The position numbers were made by a program, and so were the translations under genes. This document shows, one piece after another, positions 8,664-15,340 of a stretch of DNA of 23,923 bases. The notes under the pieces are model-generated. The model had not been told where the DNA came from. It made no database searches and saw nothing but the letters and a program-made list of their open reading frames with translations. Origin of the DNA: Paracoccaceae bacterium (lineage in GTDB: Bacteria; Pseudomonadota; Alphaproteobacteria; Rhodobacterales; Rhodobacteraceae); the NCBI GenBank assembly GCA_020832725.1, contig JAFIEC010000331.1, positions 1 through 23,923 of the forward strand, written 5' to 3'. Position 1 is the stretch's first letter. Each line of letters starts with the position of its first letter.

Positions 8664-8688
8664 CCGGGTTCTCCCTTGCCGCTCATGG

Positions 8689-8700
8689 TTAACGTGTTAA
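8689..8700. promoter_or_regulatory. Inverted repeat TTAAC-GT-GTTAA in the hpaE/hpaF divergent promoter region
   Basis: The 117-base gap between the divergent hpaE and hpaF starts contains one perfect 5-bp-arm inverted repeat, TTAACGTGTTAA, which is AT-rich in a GC-rich background. It sits 25 bases before the hpaE ATG and about 80 before the hpaF ATG. Symmetry, size and position fit an operator for a dimeric MarR-type regulator such as the nearby HpaR. The link to HpaR is inference. Confidence 0.5.
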
Positions 8701-8780
8701 ACAGGGGTTGCGGTCGGGTCAAGCCGCGATCGCGCCACGGCCTTCCCCCGGGAAGCACGCTTTGCCACAGGAGCTCTGCC

Positions 8781-9173
8781 ATGCCCCATCTGGTACTTGA
8801 TTATCCCCCCGATCTTGCCGAACTGGTCGAGATGGGTGCCCTGTGCGCGGTTCTGCGAGATGCCATGGTGGCAACCGGCCTGTTCCCGCTTGGCGGCATC
8901 CGTGTGCGGGGCCGAGCGGCCGAGTGCTGGGCGATCGCCGACGGCTCCCGGCAGTTCCTGTATCTCGACCTTGTCCTGCGCATGGGCACCGGCCGCAGCG
9001 AGGCCGACCGTGCCCGCGCCATGGCGGAAATCTATGACGCGGCCCGCGCCTTTCTGGAGCCTCGGGTTGGCGACGTGCCCACAGCCCTGAGCATGGAAAT
9101 CATCGAGATCGACCCCGTCCTGTCGGACAAGCGATGGAACACGATTCACGGCTATCTGGCGCGACGGGAGTGA
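8781..9173 (+). CDS. hpaF: 5-carboxymethyl-2-hydroxymuconate Delta-isomerase
   Basis: The 130-residue tautomerase-superfamily enzyme begins Met-Pro-His, and Pro2 becomes the catalytic N-terminal proline after Met removal. Family landmarks include TGLFPLGGIRVRG (about 31-43), LRMGTGRS (about 69-76), SMEIIEIDP and KRWNTIHGYL at the C-terminus, matching the layout of E. coli HpaF. It isomerises 5-carboxymethyl-2-hydroxymuconate to 5-oxopent-3-ene-1,2,5-tricarboxylate. The frame is open upstream, but the ATG at 8781 is chosen because of the preceding AGGAG and the need for proline at position 2. Transcribed divergently from hpaE and followed by hpaR. Confidence 0.9.
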   Translation: MPHLVLDYPPDLAELVEMGALCAVLRDAMVATGLFPLGGIRVRGRAAECWAIADGSRQFLYLDLVLRMGTGRSEADRARAMAEIYDAARAFLEPRVGDVPTALSMEIIEIDPVLSDKRWNTIHGYLARRE

Positions 9174-9213
9174 GGGTGGAAAAACCGTCCGTCCGGTCGG
9201 CTCCGGGGTTTAC

Positions 9214-9225
9214 TTTCATTTGAAA
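9214..9225. promoter_or_regulatory. TTTCA-TT-TGAAA inverted repeat upstream of hpaR
   Basis: In the 105-base gap between hpaF and hpaR, TTTCATTTGAAA has perfect 5-base arms, and its right half (TTGAAA, 9220-9225) could serve as a -35 element. The AT-rich patch stands out against the surrounding GC-rich DNA. A plausible autoregulatory operator/promoter for hpaR; no stronger claim is possible. Confidence 0.4.
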
Positions 9226-9234
9226 ACATCTCAG

Positions 9235-9244
9235 GAACATGTTC
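9235..9244. promoter_or_regulatory. Perfect palindrome GAACATGTTC upstream of hpaR
   Basis: A 10-base perfect palindrome 35 bases before the hpaR ATG, about one helical turn downstream of the TTTCA/TGAAA repeat. Together they could form a two-site operator. Chance occurrence of a 10-base palindrome is not negligible. Confidence 0.33.
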
Positions 9245-9278
9245 AGAATGGACCGATGCCGAAATCGCGGATGAATCG

Positions 9279-9764
9279 ATGACCTTTTTCGAAGACGTTC
9301 CCCTGCGCGGATATGAGCGCTCCCTCCCGATCGCGCTGTTGCGTGCGCGGGAAGCCACGATGCGCAAGTTCAAGCCCCATGTCGATGCGCACAACCTGAC
9401 GCTGCAGCAATGGCGCATCATCAGGGCGCTGGCCGACAGCGGGCCGCTTGACGCCACCGCGCTGTCGGAGCGCTGCGTGATCCTGCCGCCGTCGCTGACC
9501 CGGATATTCCGCACCCTGACCCAGAAGGGTCTGATCACCCAGGTCGACGACCGCGACGGCCGCCGCCACAAGGTGGCCCTGACGGATGAGGGCCGTCGCC
9601 TCTACGAGGAAATGGCCCCGACATCCGAGGATATCTATCGACGGATCGAAGAGAGCTTTGGCGAGGACGAGATGCGCAGGCTTCTCGAACTGCTGACCCG
9701 GCTGCGCCATGTCGCCGACGACATGGCGGGCGGCAGCACCTCCGCCACCGACGAAGACGCCTGA
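9279..9764 (+). CDS. hpaR: MarR-family regulator of homoprotocatechuate degradation (HpaR)
   Basis: The 161-residue MarR protein has helices at the N-terminus for dimerisation, a helix-turn-helix around 58-80 (ATALSERCVILPPSLTRI) and a wing DDRDGRRHKVALTDEG at 90-105. The opening SLPIALLRAREATM and the VILPPSLTRI recognition region resemble the HpaR branch of MarR, repressors of hpa operons released by aromatic acids. Its position next to hpaF and the divergent hpa operon supports that role. No clear Shine-Dalgarno precedes the ATG at 9279. The gene ends 3 bases before the convergent aminotransferase stop. Confidence 0.85.
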   Translation: MTFFEDVPLRGYERSLPIALLRAREATMRKFKPHVDAHNLTLQQWRIIRALADSGPLDATALSERCVILPPSLTRIFRTLTQKGLITQVDDRDGRRHKVALTDEGRRLYEEMAPTSEDIYRRIEESFGEDEMRRLLELLTRLRHVADDMAGGSTSATDEDA

Positions 9765-9767
9765 AGC

Positions 9768-11120
9768 TCAGGCCGCCGCCAGCCCCTTGTCGAGCGCGGC
9801 AAGGATCTGCGCGCCATCTGCCTCGCTCAGCACCAGCGGCGGCGACAAAAGGATGTTGTGCCCCGAGATGCGCACCATCACGCCTGCCTCATAGGTCGCC
9901 TGATGGACCCGCGCCACTGCGGCCTTGTCGAGTGGCGTCCTGGCTGCGCGGTCCGAGACAAGCTCGATCCCCGTCATCAAACCGTGCCCGCCGCGCACAT
10001 CGCCCACGATGTCATGGCGCTGCATCAGCGCCAGCGCCCCCTCATGCAGTTGCGTCCCCCGTGCGGCGGCGTTGTGCTGCACCTGCAACCGCTCGGTTTC
10101 CGCAAGGCACGCGAGGGCTGCCGCTGCACCCGCTGGATGGGCGGAATAGGTGTACCCGTGCCCGATCATTGCGGAGCCCGTCTCGTCACCCTCGAACGTC
10201 TCGGCCACGGCATCGGAGATCATCACGGCGCCAAAGGGGAAATAGCCGTTGGTGATCGCCTTGGCCGTGCACATCAGGTCGGGCTTCACGCCCCAGTGGC
10301 GGCTTCCCGACCAGTCACCGGTGCGACCGAAGGCGGTGATCACCTCGTCGGCGATCAGCAGGATTCCGTGACGGCTGCAGATGTCCCGCACCATGGGCAT
10401 GAAGCTCGCGTGCGGGGGGATCACACCGCCGGCGCCCAGCCCCGGCTCCATGATGAAGGCGGCAATGGTCCCTGCACCCTGAAAGGCGATCTCGTCCTCG
10501 ATCGCGGACGCGCACAATTGCGCCAGTCGGGCCGGGTCGCTTTCGTCAAAGGGGTTTCGGTAGGTATAGGGAGACGGCATCTGAAAGCACCCGGGCAACA
10601 GCGGTTCGTAGGCGGTGCGGAAATTGGCGTTGCCGTTCACGCTTGCCCCGCCGAAATGGGTGCCGTGATACCCTTTCTTGAGGCTGAGGAATTTCACGCG
10701 CCCCGCCTCTCCGCGGATCTTGTGGTATTGCCGCGCCAGCCGCAGGGCTGTCTCCACACTGTCCGATCCACCCGAGGTGAAGAACGCCCGGCTCAGCCCG
10801 TCGGGCGCGAACCAGCGGGTCAGCTCGAAGGACAGCTCGATCGCCTTGTCATGGCTGGTGCCGCGAAAGGCCGAGTAATAGGGCAGCTCGGACAGCTGTG
10901 CAGCGATGGCCTGCTTGATCGGGTCGCACGAAAAGCCGAGGTTGACGTTCCACAGCCCGCCGACAGCGTCCACGGTTTCGTGGCCGTCGACATCCTTGAT
11001 ACGCACGCCCTGCGCCGAGACGATCACCTTTGGCGGATGGGCGATGCTCTCTCCGGGATGGGCCATGGGCTGCCAGAAATGGCGGGCGTTGTGTTCGGAC
11101 AGGAAATTGGAATCCTTCAT
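9768..11120 (-). CDS. Class III PLP-dependent aminotransferase (omega-amino acid/amine:pyruvate type)
   Basis: The 450-residue fold-type I enzyme has the phosphate-binding SGGSDSVETALR at 116-127, Asp258 in LLIADEVITAFGRTG that contacts the PLP pyridine nitrogen, and Schiff-base Lys287 in CTAKAITNGYFPFGAV. The N-terminus HFWQPMAHP is typical of omega-aminotransferases acting on amines or beta/omega-amino acids with pyruvate or 2-oxoglutarate. The substrate cannot be fixed from sequence. SD GGAGGAG precedes the ATG. It follows the ornithine-cyclodeaminase-family gene by 73 bases, a gap holding a strong inverted-repeat array. Its neighbour hpaR on the other side makes an aromatic-amine substrate conceivable, but that is inference. 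Confidence 0.88.
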   Translation of the reverse strand: MKDSNFLSEHNARHFWQPMAHPGESIAHPPKVIVSAQGVRIKDVDGHETVDAVGGLWNVNLGFSCDPIKQAIAAQLSELPYYSAFRGTSHDKAIELSFELTRWFAPDGLSRAFFTSGGSDSVETALRLARQYHKIRGEAGRVKFLSLKKGYHGTHFGGASVNGNANFRTAYEPLLPGCFQMPSPYTYRNPFDESDPARLAQLCASAIEDEIAFQGAGTIAAFIMEPGLGAGGVIPPHASFMPMVRDICSRHGILLIADEVITAFGRTGDWSGSRHWGVKPDLMCTAKAITNGYFPFGAVMISDAVAETFEGDETGSAMIGHGYTYSAHPAGAAAALACLAETERLQVQHNAAARGTQLHEGALALMQRHDIVGDVRGGHGLMTGIELVSDRAARTPLDKAAVARVHQATYEAGVMVRISGHNILLSPPLVLSEADGAQILAALDKGLAAA

Positions 11121-11181
11121 GGCGCACTCCTCCGGCGATCCCGATTACCCTGCCCGAGACTCCGCACAGTGGCAACCTATC

Positions 11182-11207
11182 TGAAAGGGTATTTCAAATA
11201 TTGAAAT
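11182..11207. promoter_or_regulatory. Array of TGAAA/TTTCA half-sites on a 10-bp period, upstream of the aminotransferase
   Basis: TGAAA at 11182, TTTCA at 11192 and TGAAA at 11202 alternate orientation with exactly 10 bases between starts. The inner 17 bases (11191-11207) form a perfect inverted repeat, ATTTCAA-ATA-TTGAAAT. The array overlaps the stop codon of the upstream OCD-family gene and lies 62-87 bases before the aminotransferase ATG. Half-sites on one face of the helix suggest cooperative binding of a regulator and a separate promoter for the aminotransferase. Confidence 0.5.
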
Positions 11208-12123
11208 GACTCTGCCACCGTGAAACGATATAGCGCCCCGTCATGAGGTCGAGATGCGCGCCGCCCCCGTTCTTGAACAGGGTGATCTCTGCCGCGTCGC
11301 GCCGGGCAAAGCGACCTGATGACAGATCGGCAAAGTCGGCCACCACGTCGGAGGGCGCAATGACACCCTCCTGCAACGGAATCTTCAGCTCTCCGATGTG
11401 GGCCAGCGTCGTGGCGCGCGCATCGACGAAGATGCGCGCCCGGCGCAGGGCTTGGTCATCGGCCTCGCGCATGTCGGGGCGAAAGGCGCCGATCAGGTCC
11501 ACGTGCTGGCCCGGGCGCAGCCAGGCGCCATGCAGGACGGGCTCGGTTGCCATCGTGGCGCAGCAGATGATGTCGGCCCGCGCCACCGCCGCGGGCAGGT
11601 CATCCGCCACCCCAACGCCGGGATGCCTGTCGGCCAGAGCCCTCGCCCGCGCCGGGTTGCGGTTCCACAGGGTAAATCGCGCCTGCGGAAAGCCAGCGCC
11701 ATAGGCCTCGATCAGCGAGGCCGCCACTGTGCCCGCCCCGATGATCAGGATCTCCCCGCTGTCGGGTCGCGCAAGCCGGAGCGCGGCGAGCAGGGAATCG
11801 CCTGCCGTTTTCCACTTGGTCACCAGATGGAAATCGAGCACCGCCTCGGGCCTGCCGGTGCTATCATCGAACAGCAGCATCGCACCATTCACGGCGGGCA
11901 GGCCCCTTGCCGCATTGCCGGGAAAGACGGTCGCGGCCTTCACGGCGAGTCCCATCCCGTCGATCCAGGCGGTGCGCGCAAGCAGCGTGTCACTGCCGCG
12001 ATAGAGGAAGCCGTCACCCAACTCGGGCGTGGCGGTGGAATGGCCTGCCTCCAGCGCCCGGGTCAGCTCCAGCCAGTCGAGCAGCGGTTCGACCTGACCG
12101 GCCTCGATGAACGGCAGGCTCAC
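11194..12123 (-). CDS. Ornithine cyclodeaminase / mu-crystallin family protein
   Basis: The 309-residue NAD(P)-dependent enzyme of the OCD/mu-crystallin family shows VKAATVFPGN with the substrate-contacting Lys62 and a Rossmann motif IIGAGTVAASLIEAY at about 127-141, preceded by KWKTAGDSLLAA. Members deaminate ornithine, reduce cyclic ketimines or act as amino-acid or imine dehydrogenases; the sequence does not decide which. The start is GTG and overlaps the HAD stop by GTGA, indicating coupling. The operon with a HAD phosphatase and an aminotransferase suggests amino-acid or imine metabolism. Confidence 0.87.
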   Translation of the reverse strand: MSLPFIEAGQVEPLLDWLELTRALEAGHSTATPELGDGFLYRGSDTLLARTAWIDGMGLAVKAATVFPGNAARGLPAVNGAMLLFDDSTGRPEAVLDFHLVTKWKTAGDSLLAALRLARPDSGEILIIGAGTVAASLIEAYGAGFPQARFTLWNRNPARARALADRHPGVGVADDLPAAVARADIICCATMATEPVLHGAWLRPGQHVDLIGAFRPDMREADDQALRRARIFVDARATTLAHIGELKIPLQEGVIAPSDVVADFADLSSGRFARRDAAEITLFKNGGGAHLDLMTGRYIVSRWQSHFNI

Positions 12124-12749
12124 AATCCCGCCTCGGCCTCGGGCAGCAGGCCGCGCGCCACGATTTCGCGGGCCCAGCCGACGGGACCCTTGAAGTGATG
12201 CACCTGCCAGCCGCGTCGCGCTGCGGCCTCGATGTTGTCGGCCCGGTCATCGGCGAACAAGAGCTGCTCGGGGGCGATGCCACAATCCGCCTCGACCATC
12301 GCATAGATCGCCGGGTCGGGCTTGATCACCCCCATGTGACCCGAGACATAGGCCCGGTCAAACGCATCCAGAAAGGCATAATGCCCCCGCGCAAGATCGA
12401 AGGAGCCGATGCCGAAATTCGTCAGCGCGAACACGGGCACCTCGCGCGCCTGCAATGCCTGCATGAGCCTCAGGGAATGGCCGATCACAGGGGTTGCAAG
12501 CTCTATCCAGCGGTCGTGCCACATCCGGATCGCGTCTTCCCATTCCGGATAGCGCTCTGCGGTGGCATAGACCGTCTCGCGGAACGGCCCGCCGCGGTCG
12601 ATCTCGTCGTTCATGCCATGCAGGTCCACCGCCGCGAACATCCGGCGGCGCGCGTCGGCACCGATCACCGCGTCGTAGAACCGTTCCGGCTGCCACTCGA
12701 TCAGGACATTGCCGATGTCGAAGATCACGGCCTCGGTCGGTGGGGGCAT
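12120..12749 (-). CDS. HAD superfamily hydrolase (subfamily IA, YihX-like)
   Basis: The 209-residue HAD-IA phosphatase has motif I VIFDIGNVLIEW with nucleophile Asp11; the second acidic residue of DxD is replaced in the DxGN form, as in YihX-like proteins. Motif II is ALTNFG (Thr110), Lys143 is in VIKPDP, and motif III is FADDRADN (Asp167/168). A helical cap occupies about 20-85. Two in-frame ATGs lie 6 bases apart; the second (12749) is chosen because GAGGAG directly abuts the first. The stop overlaps the OCD-family start. Likely a small-molecule phosphatase such as a sugar-phosphate phosphatase. Confidence 0.87.
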   Translation of the reverse strand: MPPPTEAVIFDIGNVLIEWQPERFYDAVIGADARRRMFAAVDLHGMNDEIDRGGPFRETVYATAERYPEWEDAIRMWHDRWIELATPVIGHSLRLMQALQAREVPVFALTNFGIGSFDLARGHYAFLDAFDRAYVSGHMGVIKPDPAIYAMVEADCGIAPEQLLFADDRADNIEAAARRGWQVHHFKGPVGWAREIVARGLLPEAEAGL

Positions 12750-12813
12750 GGGCATCTCCTCGGGCTGTGCTTGAGAGTCTAGCCCGGTGAGGGCAGGGAG
12801 CGAAAGCAGCGTC

Positions 12814-13272
12814 TCAGGCTTGCCTTGCAAGGGCCCGGCGCAGGGCGGCCTCCAGCGCATCGGCAAAGCGCGCGCGCTCGGCCTTGCCAAAGGCGCGGCC
12901 ACCACCCTGCCGAAAGGGATCGGCGGCCCGCAGGTCGGCCATCAGGTCGCGCATGGCCAGCCGCTCTCCGATATTCGCCGTGTTCAGGCGCTGTCCGTCA
13001 TGGGTGAGCACCTCGGCACCCCCTTCCACGCAGCGGGCCGCAAGCGGGATATCTCCGGTCACCACGACATCGCCGGGGCCTGCGTTGTCGGCGATCCAGC
13101 GATCTGCGATATCGGGCCCTTCCGCGACATAGACCACCTCGACCAGAGGGTTGGGAGAGGGGCGCAGCCCGCCGTTGCACACCAGTTTCATGGGCACGCG
13201 GTGGCGTGTGGCCACCCGCTCGGCCTCTGACTTGACCGGGCAGGCATCGGCGTCGATGAACAGCGTCGCCAT
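12814..13272 (-). CDS. YaiI/YqxD family protein (DUF188, UPF0178)
   Basis: The 152-residue protein starts MATLFIDADACPVKSEAERVA and carries VVTGDIPLAARC and LTHDGQRLNTANIG, the conserved blocks of the UPF0178 family, which has a PIN-like fold with clustered acidic residues. Function is not established; a nuclease role has been suggested only from fold. The ATG at 13272 shares its A with the TGA of fghA (TGATG), which fits coupling and the family length; a GTG nine bases upstream is possible but less likely. Confidence 0.92.
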   Translation of the reverse strand: MATLFIDADACPVKSEAERVATRHRVPMKLVCNGGLRPSPNPLVEVVYVAEGPDIADRWIADNAGPGDVVVTGDIPLAARCVEGGAEVLTHDGQRLNTANIGERLAMRDLMADLRAADPFRQGGGRAFGKAERARFADALEAALRRALARQA

Positions 13273-14105
13273 CAGCCCCACAGCGCCGTGGCATGGAAGA
13301 TCACATGCTCTTCCATGAAGCTGGAGACGAAGAAATAGCTGTGATCGTATCCCTCCTGCATGCGGAACGCGCCCGGCTGTCGGCGGGCGGCCATCGCGGT
13401 CGCAAGGGTCTCGGGGCGCAGGTTTGCGAGGAACTGGTCGCTGGCGCCCTGGTCGATCAGCACCGGACCTTCAAAGCCGCGCTCTGCCATCATCAGCGAT
13501 GCATCGTGCCGTGCCCAAGTGCTCTCGTCCAGGCCGAGATAGGCGGCGAGCTGCTTGCGACCCCAGTCCGCGCCGGTGGGGTTGCAGATCGGGGCAAAGG
13601 CAGAGACGGAGCGAAATCGCCCGGGCTGCGCCATCGCCAGTGTCAGGGCACCGTGGCCGCCCATGGAATGCCCCGTGATCGCCTGTGCTGCAGGATCCAG
13701 CGGAAAGGCCTCGAACAGACGCCCGGGCAGTTCCTCGGCGAGGTAGCTCCACATTCCGAAATGCGGCGCCCAGGGCGCCTCGGTCGCATCGACATAGAAG
13801 CCCGCACCCTGGCCCAGGTCATAGGCGGCATCGTCGGCAACACCATCGCCGCGCGGCGAGGTATCGGGAAAGACCAGCGCCAGGCCATGACGTGCGGCCC
13901 ACCCCTGGGCCCCGGCTTTCACCATCGCGTTCTCATGGGTGCAGGTCAGACCCGAGAGATACCACAGAACCGGCACGGGGCCCGCCCTGGCCTCTTCGGG
14001 CAGGAACAGGCCAAGCGTCATCTCGCAGCCGCCGCAGGCCGCCGAAGGGTGGCGCAGCACAAGTTGCCTGCCGCCAAAGGCGCGGTTTTCCGACACGATC
14101 TGCAT
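13272..14105 (-). CDS. fghA: S-formylglutathione hydrolase
   Basis: The 277-residue esterase-D-type alpha/beta hydrolase releases formate and glutathione from S-formylglutathione, the second step of glutathione-dependent formaldehyde oxidation. The catalytic triad is Ser147 (GHSMGGHGAL), Asp223 (QGASDQFL) and His255 (YDHSYFF). LSGLTCTHENAM near 50 and PDTSPRGDG are diagnostic of FghA. CGGAGG precedes the ATG. The partner dehydrogenase is encoded on the same strand about 3.4 kb upstream (17509-18639) rather than adjacent. The stop overlaps the DUF188 start. Confidence 0.96.
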   Translation of the reverse strand: MQIVSENRAFGGRQLVLRHPSAACGGCEMTLGLFLPEEARAGPVPVLWYLSGLTCTHENAMVKAGAQGWAARHGLALVFPDTSPRGDGVADDAAYDLGQGAGFYVDATEAPWAPHFGMWSYLAEELPGRLFEAFPLDPAAQAITGHSMGGHGALTLAMAQPGRFRSVSAFAPICNPTGADWGRKQLAAYLGLDESTWARHDASLMMAERGFEGPVLIDQGASDQFLANLRPETLATAMAARRQPGAFRMQEGYDHSYFFVSSFMEEHVIFHATALWG

Positions 14106-14147
14106 GGCTGCCTCCGTTTACTGCCTGTGGGAGGGATAAAGGTGCCG

Positions 14148-14165
14148 GCCCTTGCGGGCAAGGGC
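14148..14165 (-). terminator. Strong hairpin between the AEC carrier and fghA
   Basis: Perfect 8-base arms GCCCTTGC and GCAAGGGC flank a GG centre, just past the AEC carrier stop and 43 bases before fghA. On the minus strand it is followed by CACCTTTAT, a poor T-tract, so it may be a weak terminator or attenuator separating the two genes. Confidence 0.42.
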
Positions 14166-14177
14166 GCGAGGCCTGTC

Positions 14178-15107
14178 TCAGCCGGAGGCGACCAGCGCGA
14201 TCACTGCGGGGATGCTGAGCACGCTGAAGACGGTAGAGATCAGGATCGTGGCCGAGACCCGCATGGGGGCCACCCCGTAGTGTTGTGCAAGGATGTAGAC
14301 ATTGCCTGCCGTGGGCAAGGCCGCCGCCGCGATCATCACCCCTGCAGCATAGGGCTCCACGCGAAAGACGAACAGGGCGGCCACCGCAACGGCCAGCGGG
14401 TGAAGGATCAGCTTCGATGTGGACAGCCATGCCGCCACGGACAACCGCTCGGCGGATTTGGAGGCAAGCGAGGCCCCGATCGCGAAAAGCGCCCCCGGCG
14501 TGGCGGCAGCCCCCAGCAGCGCAAGAAACGCGTTCACCGGGTCGGGTACCGGCAATTCCAGCGCCGCCACGGCAAGGCCTGCGAGAATCGCCATGATCAT
14601 CGGGTTGCGCACCAGCCCAAGGCCCACTGTGCCAAGGATGCGCGGCGACATCCGCCCATCCCGCGCCCCGGTGATCAGGATCACGATCAGGGCGCCGAAA
14701 ACGATCAGGTCGACCATCAGCACCATCAGCACGGGGCCGACCGCCGCCTCGCCCAGCAGCAGCACCAGCATGGGGATACCCAGAAAGCCGACATTCCCGA
14801 TCACGCCGCATTGCGCCTCGACCGCAGCCTCGGGAATGGACACGCGCCGCAACAGGGCAACACCGGTCACGATCAGGTAGACGATGGCTGTGGCCCACAA
14901 ATAGGCCATCAGGAACCGGCTATCGAGCAGATCGCCAAGGCTCAGGTTGGCCGAGAAGCGAAAGAGCATCGCCGACAGGGCAAAGTAGAAGACGAATTTC
15001 GTCAGCGCGGCCGTCGCTTCCTCGGAGAAGAAGCCCGTGCGCGCTGCACCATAGCCCAGTGCGATCAGCCCGAAGAACGGGAGTGTCTGAAGAAGGACGG
15101 CGATCAT
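14178..15107 (-). CDS. AEC (auxin efflux carrier) family transporter
   Basis: The 309-residue membrane protein has about 10 predicted helices arranged as two five-helix repeats. Typical AEC features are FFSEEATAALTKFVFYFALSAMLF near 27-50, the CGVIGNVGFLGIPM half-helix motif (about 100-113), and ALPTAGNVYILAQHYG in the second repeat. Family members export or import organic acids such as malate or malonate; the substrate is not predictable. No good Shine-Dalgarno precedes the ATG at 15107, so the start is moderately certain. A 216-base gap with a tandem repeat separates it from the upstream NYN gene. Confidence 0.9.
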   Translation of the reverse strand: MIAVLLQTLPFFGLIALGYGAARTGFFSEEATAALTKFVFYFALSAMLFRFSANLSLGDLLDSRFLMAYLWATAIVYLIVTGVALLRRVSIPEAAVEAQCGVIGNVGFLGIPMLVLLLGEAAVGPVLMVLMVDLIVFGALIVILITGARDGRMSPRILGTVGLGLVRNPMIMAILAGLAVAALELPVPDPVNAFLALLGAAATPGALFAIGASLASKSAERLSVAAWLSTSKLILHPLAVAVAALFVFRVEPYAAGVMIAAAALPTAGNVYILAQHYGVAPMRVSATILISTVFSVLSIPAVIALVASG

Positions 15108-15241
15108 GCGGGGCGGCTAGCATATCGGCGGCAAGGCTGCACCGCCAAACAGACGCCGTTATTGCGGTTTCGTATCTGCAAGGTTCTTGTGGGCCCGGGC
15201 CCCTGCGCGCTTTCCCGTCCCATTCCCTGGAATGCGCCCTT

Positions 15242-15340
15242 ACGCGCCTCTGGCGCAGCATCGCACATCACGCGCCTCTGGCACAGTATCGCACATCACG
15301 CGCCTCTGGCGCAGTATCGCACATCACGCGCCTCTGGCGC
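15242..15340. repeat. 28-bp tandem repeat, about 3.5 copies, each with a GCGCC-TCT-GGCGC hairpin
   Basis: Units start at 15242, 15270, 15298 and 15326 (last one only 15 bases). Copies one and three differ at one position (C/T at unit base 19) and copy two has one change that breaks a hairpin arm (GGCAC). Each unit contains the inverted repeat GCGCC-TCT-GGCGC, at 15244, 15272 (imperfect), 15300 and 15328. The last partial unit encodes the C-terminal Arg-Ala-Arg-Gly-Ala of the NYN gene at 15324, and its stop codon sits on the unit boundary. The rest lies in the gap before the AEC gene. Direct adjacency without spacers rules out CRISPR. Confidence 0.93.

Noticed and set aside
15242..15340. CRISPR-like array
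   Set aside because: The repeats abut directly with no spacers and there are no cas genes in the window.
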